Assembly (NCBI GenBank): GCA_032251045.1
Contig: JAVVEW010000030.1
Span: 1 to 32,233, forward strand
Direction of reading: 5' to 3'
DNA length: 32,233 nt
Source of the DNA: JAVVEW01 sp032251045
GTDB taxonomy: Bacteria > Pseudomonadota > Gammaproteobacteria > Methylococcales > Methylomonadaceae
The notes under the pieces are model-generated. The model was not told the DNA's origin. It worked only from the letters and a program-made list of their open reading frames with translations, and did no database searches. The position numbers were made by a program, and so were the translations under genes. Shown here piece after piece: positions 1-7,508 of the stretch (position 1 is its first letter; each line of letters begins with the position of its first letter).

Positions 1-117
1 TTGGTGGCTAGGCAATGTGCCGGGCCTAAGCCTGTGTTCTTGACCGCCACCATGAAGCCGTGGGGTGAGATGCGTTCTTTTTCGGTTTCTAATAAACAAG
101 CAGCCGATCCCCTTAGG
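1..117 (-). pseudogene. Cysteine desulfurase (IscS/NifS family) fragment, 5'-truncated, runs off left edge
   Basis: Read on the minus strand, this stretch has no stop codon and encodes PKGIG, then a short basic stretch, then HGGGQE and RPGTLPSHQ. These match in order and spacing the PKGIG, HGGGxER and SGTLPxHQ blocks of IscS/NifS cysteine desulfurases, PLP enzymes that supply sulfur for Fe-S clusters. Homology starts abruptly at the proline codon (115-117), which is exactly where an inverted-repeat element begins. The codons beyond it, inside the element, do not resemble the lysine-bearing active-site block expected just before PKGIG. The PLP-lysine region and the N-terminal half are therefore missing on this side. 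The rest of the gene lies left of the window, so I cannot see whether it keeps a reading frame. I read it as a remnant created when the element inserted or recombined. Confidence 0.7.
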
Positions 118-226
118 TGGTGTCGTCACGAGACGCCAGCCCATAGCATGAGGCAGTGAATTTGGACGGCGGCCAGGAACTAATCGGACCGTTCTCACGG
201 ATTGACTTATTGTGACGACACTACCT
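115..226. repeat. Short inverted-repeat element (MITE-like) truncating a cysteine desulfurase
   Basis: Its arms at 115-129 and 212-226 are 15-bp inverted repeats with one mismatch (AGGTGGTGTCGTCAC against AGGTAGTGTCGTCAC). The 82 bp between them holds no convincing gene. Size and ends fit a small non-autonomous transposon-derived element. The left arm coincides with the point where desulfurase homology stops, and desulfurase sequence does not resume after 226, so a simple insertion does not explain the junction and a deletion is likely. I see no clear target-site duplication. Which transposase family could move it is unknown. Confidence 0.55.
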
Positions 227-227
227 G

Positions 228-248
228 GGCTATTTTCAATAAATAGCC
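228..248. other. Perfect 8-bp-stem hairpin beside the inverted-repeat element
   Basis: GGCTATTT and AAATAGCC form an 8-bp stem around a 5-nt loop, starting two bases after the element's right arm. No T-run follows on the plus strand, so it is not a classical intrinsic terminator there. It may belong to the element or be a leftover transcription stop. Confidence 0.4.
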
Positions 249-253
249 GATAA

Positions 254-282
254 TTGCTGTCTTTTCATCATGCGCGTACAAT
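254..282 (+). promoter_or_regulatory. Candidate sigma70 promoter for the small exported protein
   Basis: A -35-like TTGCTG (254-259) and a -10-like TACAAT (277-282, one mismatch to TATAAT) are separated by 17 bp. They lie 33 bp upstream of the ATG at 316, which has a purine-rich ribosome site (GAGG) just before it. The -35 match is weak. Confidence 0.4.
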
Positions 283-315
283 GATTTACTCGTTATCATA
301 AAAAATGAGGAAAAA

Positions 316-705
316 ATGAAAATATTAAGCTTCATAGCTATTTTATTAGGTATATCAACCTTTGCAGGAATCGTAAACGCCGATATTACACTTCAGTCTA
401 ACAAAGAAATTTTAGGCACTTGGAAGCTTGAATCGACCAAGCAATCTGCTACAAGCGGTGAACTTATTGCACGGGAAGATACCTGGAAATTTGATGAAAA
501 TACATTGACGATCTCTAATATTCCTCGCGAAGGTGGTTTTTATGATCAACCACCTGTCAAATATGTTATAGAGGATGGAAAGTTGAAAGTTGCAGTACTC
601 GGTAGAGCGGGGCGGTTCAATGTCTATACCTTGATTGAAAGAACTGAAAACAAGATGGTCTTGAAGGCTAAATTTGGCTCTATTTACAATTTTTCAAAGC
701 AGTAG
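316..705 (+). CDS. Small exported protein, lipocalin-like, unknown function
   Basis: A 129-residue protein whose first 22 residues form a clear signal peptide (Lys near the start, a hydrophobic core, cleavage probably after VNA), so it is likely periplasmic or secreted. The mature part is about 107 residues, starts with the ILGTWKLES block seen in lipocalin-like and copper-resistance-type beta-barrel domains, and alternates short beta-type strands. It has no cysteines and no recognisable catalytic residues. The start is supported by GAGG 8-9 bp upstream. Its A/T-rich codon use differs from all other genes here, and it sits between two repeat elements, which suggests recent acquisition. It converges on cusA, but I see no evidence of a functional link. 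I do not recognise the gene. Confidence 0.65.
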   Translation: MKILSFIAILLGISTFAGIVNADITLQSNKEILGTWKLESTKQSATSGELIAREDTWKFDENTLTISNIPREGGFYDQPPVKYVIEDGKLKVAVLGRAGRFNVYTLIERTENKMVLKAKFGSIYNFSKQ

Positions 706-778
706 ACAATAACGCATTCAGCGTTCACGCTTAAAAGATTTTTTGTCGAAGGCTTCTTACCCGGGAGTGAGGCTGCCT

Positions 779-951
779 CGTAACCGTTCACAGGCTGAAG
801 AAATCTCCCTCAACCTTCCTTTGCAAAGAAGCAGAGCGTAATACGGGAATAGCATTAACGTCCGTAGATTACGCTTTGTCCCATCCGGGCTGCGCTGTTA
901 TTCCGACTGTTACGACACCCTCCAAAGGAGGGCAGACTGTGAACGGTTACG
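779..951. repeat. Fold-back repeat element with perfect 15-bp terminal inverted repeats
   Basis: CGTAACCGTTCACAG at 779-793 and its exact reverse complement at 937-951 bound a 173-bp unit with no plausible gene. The inside is itself rich in dyads. AGCGTAAT/ATTACGCT pair at 835-842 and 868-875, extended by ACGG/CCGT. CCCTCC-AAA-GGAGGG forms a tight hairpin at 918-932, and an imperfect hairpin (CTTC...GAAG around TTTGCAAA) follows the left arm. The unit can therefore fold as one long imperfect palindrome, as REP- or MITE-type elements do. The right arm contains the cusA stop codon (947-949). Lying between convergent genes, it may act as a two-way transcription stop. Confidence 0.65.
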
Positions 952-3900
952 TGCGGTGGCGGGATTCCTGCCAGATTAACACGCTGCTGTAAACCACTGG
1001 GAATATCAGCAAACTGACCAGCAATACGCTGACCATGCCGCCTAGTACCGGGGCGGCGATGCGTTGCGTGACATCGGCGCCGGCGCCTTCCGCCCACATC
1101 ACGGGTAATAGGCCGAGCAAGGTGGTGAATACGGTGATGGCAATAGGGCGTAGCCGTTGTCCGGTGGCCTGGCTGACGGCCTGATGGATTTCCAGGGTTG
1201 TCAGGGAGCGTTGGTGCTGTTGCCGCAGGCGCTTGATTTCCAGGTCAATGAAATTTAATACCATGGCGCCGGTTTCGGCGGCGGTGCCGGCAAGGGCAAT
1301 CAGGCCGACATAAACGGCTACCGACAGGTTAAAGCCGTAAAGATAGACCAGCCAGATGCCGCCGACCAGACCGAAAGGTACGGTGAGCATTATGATCAAT
1401 GGCGCGACGATAGTGCCGAAGGACAGATATAGCAGCAAAAAAATAATCAGTAAGGTGATGGGAATGACAATGCGCAACCGATCGGCGGCACGCTGCATGT
1501 ATTCAAATTGCCCGGACCAGCTGAGCGTGTAGCCTTCGGGTAGCTTGAGTCGTTCGGCCAGGTAGGGGCGTGCTTTGTTGACATAGCCGCCAATGTCGTT
1601 GGTATTCAGATCGACATAAACCCAGGCGTTAGGACGGGCGTTTTCACTTTTGATCACAGGTGGCCCGCGTCGCAGTTGCAGTTTGGCCAGCAAGGCCAGT
1701 GGAATATGGGCGCCGGTGGGGGTGGGAATCAATACCCGTTGCAGGCTTTCCAGGTTATCGCGCAATTCTCTGGGATAACGCAGGTTGATCGGGTAGCGTT
1801 CCAGACCTTCAATGCTTTCGCTGATGTTGGTGCCGCCAATCGCGGTTTCGATCACTTCTTGTACATCGCCTGTGGTGAGTCCATAACGTGCGGCTTGCTG
1901 GCGATCAATATCGAAATCAAGATAATAGCCACCTACGGCACGGTCGCCGAAGGCGGATAGGGTTTCTGGCAAGGTTTTCAGGGTTTGTTCAACCGCTTTG
2001 GCCAGGCGTTGCAGTTCGGCAAGATCCGGCCCTGAGAGTTTGACGCCGACCGGTGTTTTAATGCCGGTGGAGAGCATGTCGATGCGCGTTTTGATCGGGA
2101 GCGACCAACTGTTGGCTACGCCGGGAAAGGCAATGGCCTGATCCATTTCGGTAATTAGTTGTTGGGTGGTTTTCGTGGCGTCCGGCCATAAGGCTTTGTC
2201 TTTCAAGCTGATTATGGTTTCGATCATCGACAGCGGCGCCGGATCGGTGGCGCTGTCAGCCCGGCCAACTTTGCCGAAGACATGCTCGACTTCTGGGAAG
2301 GTTTTGATGATTTTGTTGGTTTGTTGCAGCAATTCCCGGGCTTTGGTGATGGACAGGCCCGGGAAGGTGGAGGGCATGTACAAAATATCGCCTTCGTCCA
2401 GGGGTGGCATGAATTCTGAACCCAGGCGTGACCATGGATAGGCTGTGGACAAAAGCGCCAGCGTGGCCAGTAGCATGGCGGTTTTGCGTTTGCGCATTGC
2501 CGCGTGCAGCAGGGGTTGGTGCCAGGCGCGTAACAGCCGGTTGGCCGGGCTGCGCTGTTCGGCCAACAAGCGACCGCGCACCAGATAACCCATCAGTACC
2601 GGGGTTACGGTGATGGTCAGCAACGCCGCTGCGGCCATGGCGTAGGATTTGGTGTAGGCCAGCGGGCTGAACAGGCGGCCTTCCTGGGCTTGCATGGCAA
2701 AAATCGGCGTGAATGAGACGGTGATGACCAGCAAGGAAAAGAACAGCGTGGGGCCGACTTCCTTGCTGGCGGTGGCAATGGTTTTCCAGTGTTCTTGAGT
2801 ATTGAGCGGCGCTTGTTTTCTGGCGGTGGCGGCCAGCAGATGTCTATGCGCGTTTTCCAGCATCACAATGCCGCCATCGACCATATCGCCAATGGCGATG
2901 GCAATGCCGCCCAGCGACATGATGTTGGCGTTCAGACCCTGCTGGCGCATGATGATAAACGCCGCCAACACGCCTAGGGGCAGGGTGATGACGATGACCA
3001 GCGATGAGCGTAAATGCAGCAGAAACAACGCGACCAACAGGCAAACCAGCACCAGTTCCTGACCGAGTGCTTGATATAAGGTGGCCACAGCGCGTTCGAT
3101 CAATTTGCTGCGATCGTAGACCGGAACCAGGGTGACTCCTTCAGGCAGGCCTTCACTCAGTTGTGCCAGCTTGGCGCGCACGCCGGATAAGGTGGCCTGA
3201 GCATTGGCGCCATAACGCAGAATAACCACGCCACCGACCACTTCACCCATGCCATCGAGTTCGGTCACGCCACGGCGCAATTCGGGGCCGATATGCACAT
3301 GGGCGATATCTTGCACGCGAATGGGTGTGCCGTTGGCATCGACGCCGACGGGAACCTGGTTTAGATCGTCAATGCCTTGCAGTGCGCCTAGGCCGCGCAC
3401 CATGTATTCGGTTTCAGCCATTTCCACCAGCCGACCGCCGACATCGTTATTAGAACGTTGAATGGCTTGTTTGACTTTGCTCAGTGGAATGCCGTAGGCC
3501 AGCAAGGCGTTGGGGTCAACTTCGATTTGGTATTGTTTGACAAAACCGCCGACCGAGGCAACTTCGGCGACGCCTGGGACGGTTTGCAGCGGGTAGCGCA
3601 GGTACCAGTCTTGAATCGAGCGCAATTCAGCCAGGTCGAAACGCCCAAGGGTATCGACCAGAGCGTATTCATATACCCAACCCACGCCGGTAGCATCCGG
3701 CCCAAGTGCCGGGTTGACGCCTTGCGGCAGGCGTTTGCGGGCGTAGTTCAACGCTTCCAACACCCGCGACCGCGCCCAATAAATATCGGTGCCATCTTCG
3801 AAAATGACATACACAAACGATAGTGCGAAAAAGGAAAAGCCGCGTACCACTTTGGTTTTGGGCACGCTCAGCAAGGCGGTGGTGAGCGGATAGGTGATTT

Positions 3901-4090
3901 GCTGTTCAACCACTTGCGGGGCTTGTCCTGGATATTCGGTGAACACAATGACCTGTACGTCCGATAAATCCGGGAGCGCGTCTAGTGGCAGGGTTTTGAA
4001 TGACCAGATGCCCAATCCGGCCAGTACCAATATGCCGATCAACACCAGCGGACGATGTTTCAGGGCTTGTTCGATCAGTGTTTCAATCAT
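947..4090 (-). CDS. cusA: CusA-type copper/silver efflux RND pump (inner membrane)
   Basis: A 1047-residue HME-RND proton antiporter, about the length of E. coli CusA, that exports Cu(I)/Ag(I) from periplasm or cytoplasm through a tripartite channel. The sequence shows the RND architecture: an N-terminal membrane segment, periplasmic loop, membrane block from about 343 to 505, second periplasmic loop, and C-terminal membrane block. The three methionines that bind metal in CusA are conserved in context: Met572 (DILYMPSTFPG), Met622 (LSMIETI) and Met672 (IDMLSTGIKTPVG). The proton-relay aspartate region GDMVDGG is at 401-407. This points to monovalent Cu/Ag rather than Co/Zn/Ni. The start overlaps the end of cusB by 8 bp, indicating translational coupling. 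The last residues and the stop codon lie in the arm of a fold-back element, so the extreme tail may have been altered by insertion. No cusRS regulator is nearby. Confidence 0.93.
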   Translation of the reverse strand: MIETLIEQALKHRPLVLIGILVLAGLGIWSFKTLPLDALPDLSDVQVIVFTEYPGQAPQVVEQQITYPLTTALLSVPKTKVVRGFSFFALSFVYVIFEDGTDIYWARSRVLEALNYARKRLPQGVNPALGPDATGVGWVYEYALVDTLGRFDLAELRSIQDWYLRYPLQTVPGVAEVASVGGFVKQYQIEVDPNALLAYGIPLSKVKQAIQRSNNDVGGRLVEMAETEYMVRGLGALQGIDDLNQVPVGVDANGTPIRVQDIAHVHIGPELRRGVTELDGMGEVVGGVVILRYGANAQATLSGVRAKLAQLSEGLPEGVTLVPVYDRSKLIERAVATLYQALGQELVLVCLLVALFLLHLRSSLVIVITLPLGVLAAFIIMRQQGLNANIMSLGGIAIAIGDMVDGGIVMLENAHRHLLAATARKQAPLNTQEHWKTIATASKEVGPTLFFSLLVITVSFTPIFAMQAQEGRLFSPLAYTKSYAMAAAALLTITVTPVLMGYLVRGRLLAEQRSPANRLLRAWHQPLLHAAMRKRKTAMLLATLALLSTAYPWSRLGSEFMPPLDEGDILYMPSTFPGLSITKARELLQQTNKIIKTFPEVEHVFGKVGRADSATDPAPLSMIETIISLKDKALWPDATKTTQQLITEMDQAIAFPGVANSWSLPIKTRIDMLSTGIKTPVGVKLSGPDLAELQRLAKAVEQTLKTLPETLSAFGDRAVGGYYLDFDIDRQQAARYGLTTGDVQEVIETAIGGTNISESIEGLERYPINLRYPRELRDNLESLQRVLIPTPTGAHIPLALLAKLQLRRGPPVIKSENARPNAWVYVDLNTNDIGGYVNKARPYLAERLKLPEGYTLSWSGQFEYMQRAADRLRIVIPITLLIIFLLLYLSFGTIVAPLIIMLTVPFGLVGGIWLVYLYGFNLSVAVYVGLIALAGTAAETGAMVLNFIDLEIKRLRQQHQRSLTTLEIHQAVSQATGQRLRPIAITVFTTLLGLLPVMWAEGAGADVTQRIAAPVLGGMVSVLLVSLLIFPVVYSSVLIWQESRHRT

Positions 4091-5345
4091 GGCTTGTGCC
4101 GGATGGGGGCAGGGCGATCATTTTGGCGGTGGCCTCGCGCAGCTTGGATTCCGAATCAATCAGAAATTGTGCGGAGGTCACCACTTCTTCGTTTTCGTCA
4201 AGGCCGTCAAGTACGGCGACTTTGCCTTCGCTGGCCAGCCCTAAAGTGACTTGTCGTGGTTCAAATTGGCCGGGGCCGCGTTTGATAAAAACCTGGTCGC
4301 GAGTTCCAGAGCGAATCACCGCTTCACTGGGGATGGTGACTGCATACGATTGATTAGCGGCCAGAATGGCTACTTGCACATACATGTCAGGCTTCAGGCG
4401 CCAGTCGGAATTGTCAAATACCAGGCGGACTTTGATCGAGCGTGTTTTCGGTTCGGCAAAGGGGTAGATATAGGCCAGTTTGCCGGTAAAAACTTGCCCG
4501 GGTATGCCGGCCAGGCGCATTTCTACGGCATCGCCGACGCTGACCCAGGGCAGTTCATTTTCGTAAATATCGGCATAGACCCACACCTTGGATAAATCGG
4601 CAATCAGATACAGTTCTGTGGCGGGAGTGACGTATTGGCCTTCGCGTGCGCCGATATTGATCACAATGCCGGCTGCCGGGGCATGAATATGCAGGCTTTT
4701 TTTCAATATTCGGGTGGTGTTTAGTTCGTGCAATTGATGGGCAGGTACGTCCAGGAGTTTTAAGCGTTCCCGAGTACTGTTCAGCAAGGCTGCGGCACCT
4801 TGGCGAATGTCCGCGATAGGGCTATCTGCCAGGGCTTTGAGGTTGTTTAACGCTAATAGATATTCTTGTTGACTGGCGACCAGTTGCGGGGAGTAAATGC
4901 TTAACAGCTCCTGATTCTTGTCCACCCAATCGCCGGTTTTATCGATGGTCAGGGTTTCGATCCAACCTTCGGTTTTGGGGTGCAGGCGCACCAGTCGTTC
5001 TTCATCATAGGCCACCCGGCCAACCGCACGCACGATTCTGGATAAGCTTTCCCGGCGCGCCCGCGTGGTGCGCACGCCGATATTTTGTTCGATGACCGGG
5101 TTGATCCGCACCGTGCCCGGTATGTCGGGGGGCAGGGCATCGGCATAAACCGGCACATAATCCATGCCCATGCTGTCCTTGCGCGGTACCGGTGAGGTGA
5201 TGTCGGGATTCATCGGGTTACGGTAGAACAAGGGTTGGTGCGGGGCCGAGGGGGGCGGTGTTGGTTCTGATTGACTCAACAGTAAACCCAGCACTGTGCC
5301 CAGCATCAGGCTGAGCAGCGCGGTGAGCCCCGATTTAAGGCGCAT
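4083..5345 (-). CDS. cusB: CusB-type periplasmic adaptor of the metal efflux system
   Basis: A 420-residue membrane-fusion (adaptor) protein joining the RND pump to the outer-membrane channel. Residues 5-25 form an N-terminal membrane anchor or signal. Residues about 40-67 resemble the heavy-metal-binding domain found at the front of CusB proteins: YRNPMNPDI followed by DSMGMDYVPVY. The Cys/His of many homologues are replaced by Asn, leaving mainly methionines as possible soft-metal ligands. The beta-barrel, lipoyl and helical hairpin regions follow (for example DGLDENEEVVTSAQFL near the C-terminus). It overlaps cusA by 8 bp and the channel gene upstream by 11 bp, so the three are almost certainly co-translated. 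A methionine-rich front end agrees with the Cu/Ag-type methionines of the pump. Confidence 0.9.
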   Translation of the reverse strand: MRLKSGLTALLSLMLGTVLGLLLSQSEPTPPPSAPHQPLFYRNPMNPDITSPVPRKDSMGMDYVPVYADALPPDIPGTVRINPVIEQNIGVRTTRARRESLSRIVRAVGRVAYDEERLVRLHPKTEGWIETLTIDKTGDWVDKNQELLSIYSPQLVASQQEYLLALNNLKALADSPIADIRQGAAALLNSTRERLKLLDVPAHQLHELNTTRILKKSLHIHAPAAGIVINIGAREGQYVTPATELYLIADLSKVWVYADIYENELPWVSVGDAVEMRLAGIPGQVFTGKLAYIYPFAEPKTRSIKVRLVFDNSDWRLKPDMYVQVAILAANQSYAVTIPSEAVIRSGTRDQVFIKRGPGQFEPRQVTLGLASEGKVAVLDGLDENEEVVTSAQFLIDSESKLREATAKMIALPPSGTSHD

Positions 5346-6624
5346 CGATGACTTCCGCGCCGACCAGGGCGGTGAGCTCGGCGATACTTTGCCGAGCCTG
5401 GCTTAGCGCTTGCCAGTATTGCGTTTGGTGATTGTGCAGCGCGATCTGGCTGCGCACCAGATTGAGAAAATCGACTTTGCCGACTTGGTACCCGGCCAGC
5501 ATCGATGCCACGGTTTGCCGGGCTTGCGGAATGATGCCGGTTTTGAATAACGTCACTTGCGATTTGGCTTGCTGAAAACGGCTTGCCGCGCTGGCAATAT
5601 CGGCACGTATCTGATTCCATTGATCCTGTAATAAATATTTTTGCCGAGCCAGTTCCTGGCTACGTTGCACGACTTGTTGGTCTTGCTTGGCGGCAAAAAA
5701 CACGGGCACGTTAACCGACATTTGCACGCTTAGAAAATCAGCACGCGCTGTTTGGGCGGGCGTGTTGTCACGCACGCCATAGGCAATGCCCAAGGTCAGG
5801 TCCGGATAATAATCCTGTTCGGCGCGCTGTAAACGCGCCTGGGCGGCCTGAACCTGAGCGTGTCGGGCGGCCAGTTGCGCACGGTGTTGTTCGGCCCGGG
5901 TCAGTAATTGTGCTTCGGGCAGCAGCGTTGGCAAGGCTTTATCAGGCTGAGGTGGCGGTGTGATGGGGGTGTCGCTTGGGCGGTTCAGTAAGGCATTTAA
6001 GCGGGCCAGCGTTTGTTGCCGGGCGCCGGTAAATTGCAGCTTCTGGTTCAGCAATTGCGATTGTTCAAGTTGTGCCAGCAAGACATCTTGTTGCAGGCCC
6101 TCGCCAACCTGGTATTGGGTTAGGGCAATATCGACAAACTGCTTAAGCAGCGCCTGATTGGCTTCGATAATTTCCAGAACATGGTCGAGATACCATAATG
6201 CCCACCAGGATTGGCTGACGCTGTGCAGCAATTGTGTGCGGGCTTCATCAATATCACGGCTCGCGGCGGCGGCGTCAAATTGAGCGGCTTGCGCGGTCAG
6301 TTCGCGCTTACCGGGGAAGGGCAGTGTTTGCGTCAGGCCGAATTGAAGCTGAGTCATCGCCTCCTGACCGATGTCGAAACTGTCTACCGGCAGATTCAAG
6401 GCTTTGAGGCTGAGGGTTGGGTCGGGCAGGGCGTCGACCTGTGAGGGTATGGCGGCCAGGGCCTTAGCGCGTGCCTGCAATTGTGCCAGGTTGGGATTGT
6501 CGGCCACGGCCAGGGCGAGCGCGGTGTCCAGGGGCAGGCAGGGGGGCGTGTCAGCGAGGCATAAGCTGGCGCTGCTTAGCCAGGCCATAATGATCAAATT
6601 AAGCCTGTAACTTGGCATGGACAT
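5335..6624 (-). CDS. cusC: TolC/CusC-family outer-membrane efflux channel
   Basis: A 429-residue protein with a signal peptide (about residues 1-24, cut after CLA) and two repeats of long, Ala/Gln/Leu-rich helices typical of the TolC (OEP) family. Examples are ALALAVADNPNLAQLQARAK near 35-54 and the second repeat after about residue 240 (AQHRAQ.. type helices). It forms the outer-membrane exit duct. The order channel-adaptor-pump with 11-bp and 8-bp overlaps makes its role in metal export secure even though the protein itself does not reveal substrate. It lacks an obvious lipobox cysteine, unlike E. coli CusC. Transcription probably begins upstream of the TRAP gene, only 28 bp away in the same direction. 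Confidence 0.85.
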   Translation of the reverse strand: MSMPSYRLNLIIMAWLSSASLCLADTPPCLPLDTALALAVADNPNLAQLQARAKALAAIPSQVDALPDPTLSLKALNLPVDSFDIGQEAMTQLQFGLTQTLPFPGKRELTAQAAQFDAAAASRDIDEARTQLLHSVSQSWWALWYLDHVLEIIEANQALLKQFVDIALTQYQVGEGLQQDVLLAQLEQSQLLNQKLQFTGARQQTLARLNALLNRPSDTPITPPPQPDKALPTLLPEAQLLTRAEQHRAQLAARHAQVQAAQARLQRAEQDYYPDLTLGIAYGVRDNTPAQTARADFLSVQMSVNVPVFFAAKQDQQVVQRSQELARQKYLLQDQWNQIRADIASAASRFQQAKSQVTLFKTGIIPQARQTVASMLAGYQVGKVDFLNLVRSQIALHNHQTQYWQALSQARQSIAELTALVGAEVIDAP

Positions 6625-6652
6625 GATGTTGTCGTGAATTGATGAACTTCAT

Positions 6653-7210
6653 TCAGTCGGGCTGGGTGGGTTTGGTCGTTAACAGCGAGGGGAGGCGGGC
6701 GCACAAGCTGCCCAGGCTTTGTATCAACAGTTGCACGGGAAATATCAGCAACAGGGTTTTGAGGAGGTAAATACCCGGTAAGCCTCCCGGATTGCTGGAC
6801 GATTCCTGTATGCGCCAGGCCTCTTGAACATAGTCCAGACTACTGAAAAATATGAACAGGGCGACCGGCCATAGCAGTAGTAGTGTGCCCAGGCAATCCA
6901 CCCACGCCTTGGCGCGAACCGAGCCGCGTTGATAGAAAATATCGACTCGAACATGCGCATTGTCATCCAGAGTGTAAGCGGCACCGAGCAGAAATACGGC
7001 GGCGTGCATGAAGCTGACCGATTCTTGTAAGGCGATGGAGCCATAGTTAAAACCATAACGCAGTACGACCACCACGAACAGCGTAAGTACCATGATCAGG
7101 GTTAGCCAGGCCACAGCCAAACCTATCTTGCGATTGAAGTGCTCTAAAGCCATGCCAAAAGCGCGCAGTTTGATCCAAAACGATGGCATAGGTGTATTTT
7201 TGCCGAACAT
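6653..7210 (-). CDS. TRAP transporter small permease (DctQ family), without its partner
   Basis: A 185-residue four-helix membrane protein with features of DctQ: a helix around WLTLIMVLTLFVVVVLRYGFN, then LQESVSFMHAAVFLLGAAYTL with a conserved polar edge, then HVRVDIFYQR, and two further helices. DctQ is the small membrane subunit of tripartite ATP-independent periplasmic transporters and normally precedes the large permease DctM and a binding protein. Neither gene is next to it. 28 bp downstream the efflux genes cusCBA begin in the same direction. The protein looks full length, so it may work with a DctM encoded elsewhere, or be a survivor of a lost operon. A second ATG seven codons in is possible as start. 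Confidence 0.82.
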   Translation of the reverse strand: MFGKNTPMPSFWIKLRAFGMALEHFNRKIGLAVAWLTLIMVLTLFVVVVLRYGFNYGSIALQESVSFMHAAVFLLGAAYTLDDNAHVRVDIFYQRGSVRAKAWVDCLGTLLLLWPVALFIFFSSLDYVQEAWRIQESSSNPGGLPGIYLLKTLLLIFPVQLLIQSLGSLCARLPSLLTTKPTQPD

Positions 7211-7224
7211 TGAACGAAGGCGCT

Positions 7225-7254
7225 ATGATACACGCACCGACTCCGGCGCGCCAA
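7225..7254 (-). promoter_or_regulatory. Candidate promoter for dctQ-cusCBA
   Basis: On the minus strand, TTGGCG (7249-7254) and TATCAT (7225-7230, one mismatch to TATAAT, preceded by TG) are 18 bp apart, with the dctQ start 14 bp below the -10. The MITE begins 16 bp upstream of the -35, so the element abuts but does not break this promoter. Confidence 0.45.
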
Positions 7255-7270
7255 TGGTGCCCGGTTTGAT

Positions 7271-7425
7271 GCAGCCATTCTCAGTTTGAGCGCGTAAGAC
7301 ATGGGGGGCAGGGGGCGAGGAACGCCGTGAACCCATCCATGGGGGCTTTACGGCAATTCATTCGGCCGACATCCTCGCCCACTGCTCCCCATGGCCTTTT
7401 TGGACTCTAAATTGAGAATGGCTGC
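7271..7425. mobile_element. 155-bp MITE with terminal inverted repeats and 7-bp target duplication (copy 1)
   Basis: The ends read GCAGCCATTCTCAGTTTGAG inward from the left and GCAGCCATTCTCAATTTAGA inward from the right: 13 identical bases, then scattered transitions. Immediately outside lie identical 7-mers GTTTGAT at 7264-7270 and 7426-7432, a target-site duplication. The inside has no gene but contains a block (7319-7369) that recurs in opposite orientation at 31434-31484 with 48 of 51 bases identical. This is a complete, probably fairly recent non-autonomous insertion between the divergent dctQ and nhaR genes. The transposase that moved it is not in the window. Confidence 0.85.
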
Positions 7426-7508
7426 GTTTGATGAGGAATGGCTTGCTGTCCTGTATAGAAAATCGCGTCAAGATCGGCGTTTCCTGCAACAGTTTGATCA
7501 CATCACTT

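Noticed and set aside
7428..7508. A longer NhaR start using TTG 7428 or ATG 7431
   Set aside because: The extra codons begin in the MITE target duplication and do not resemble LysR N-termini. Homology starts at ATG 7509.
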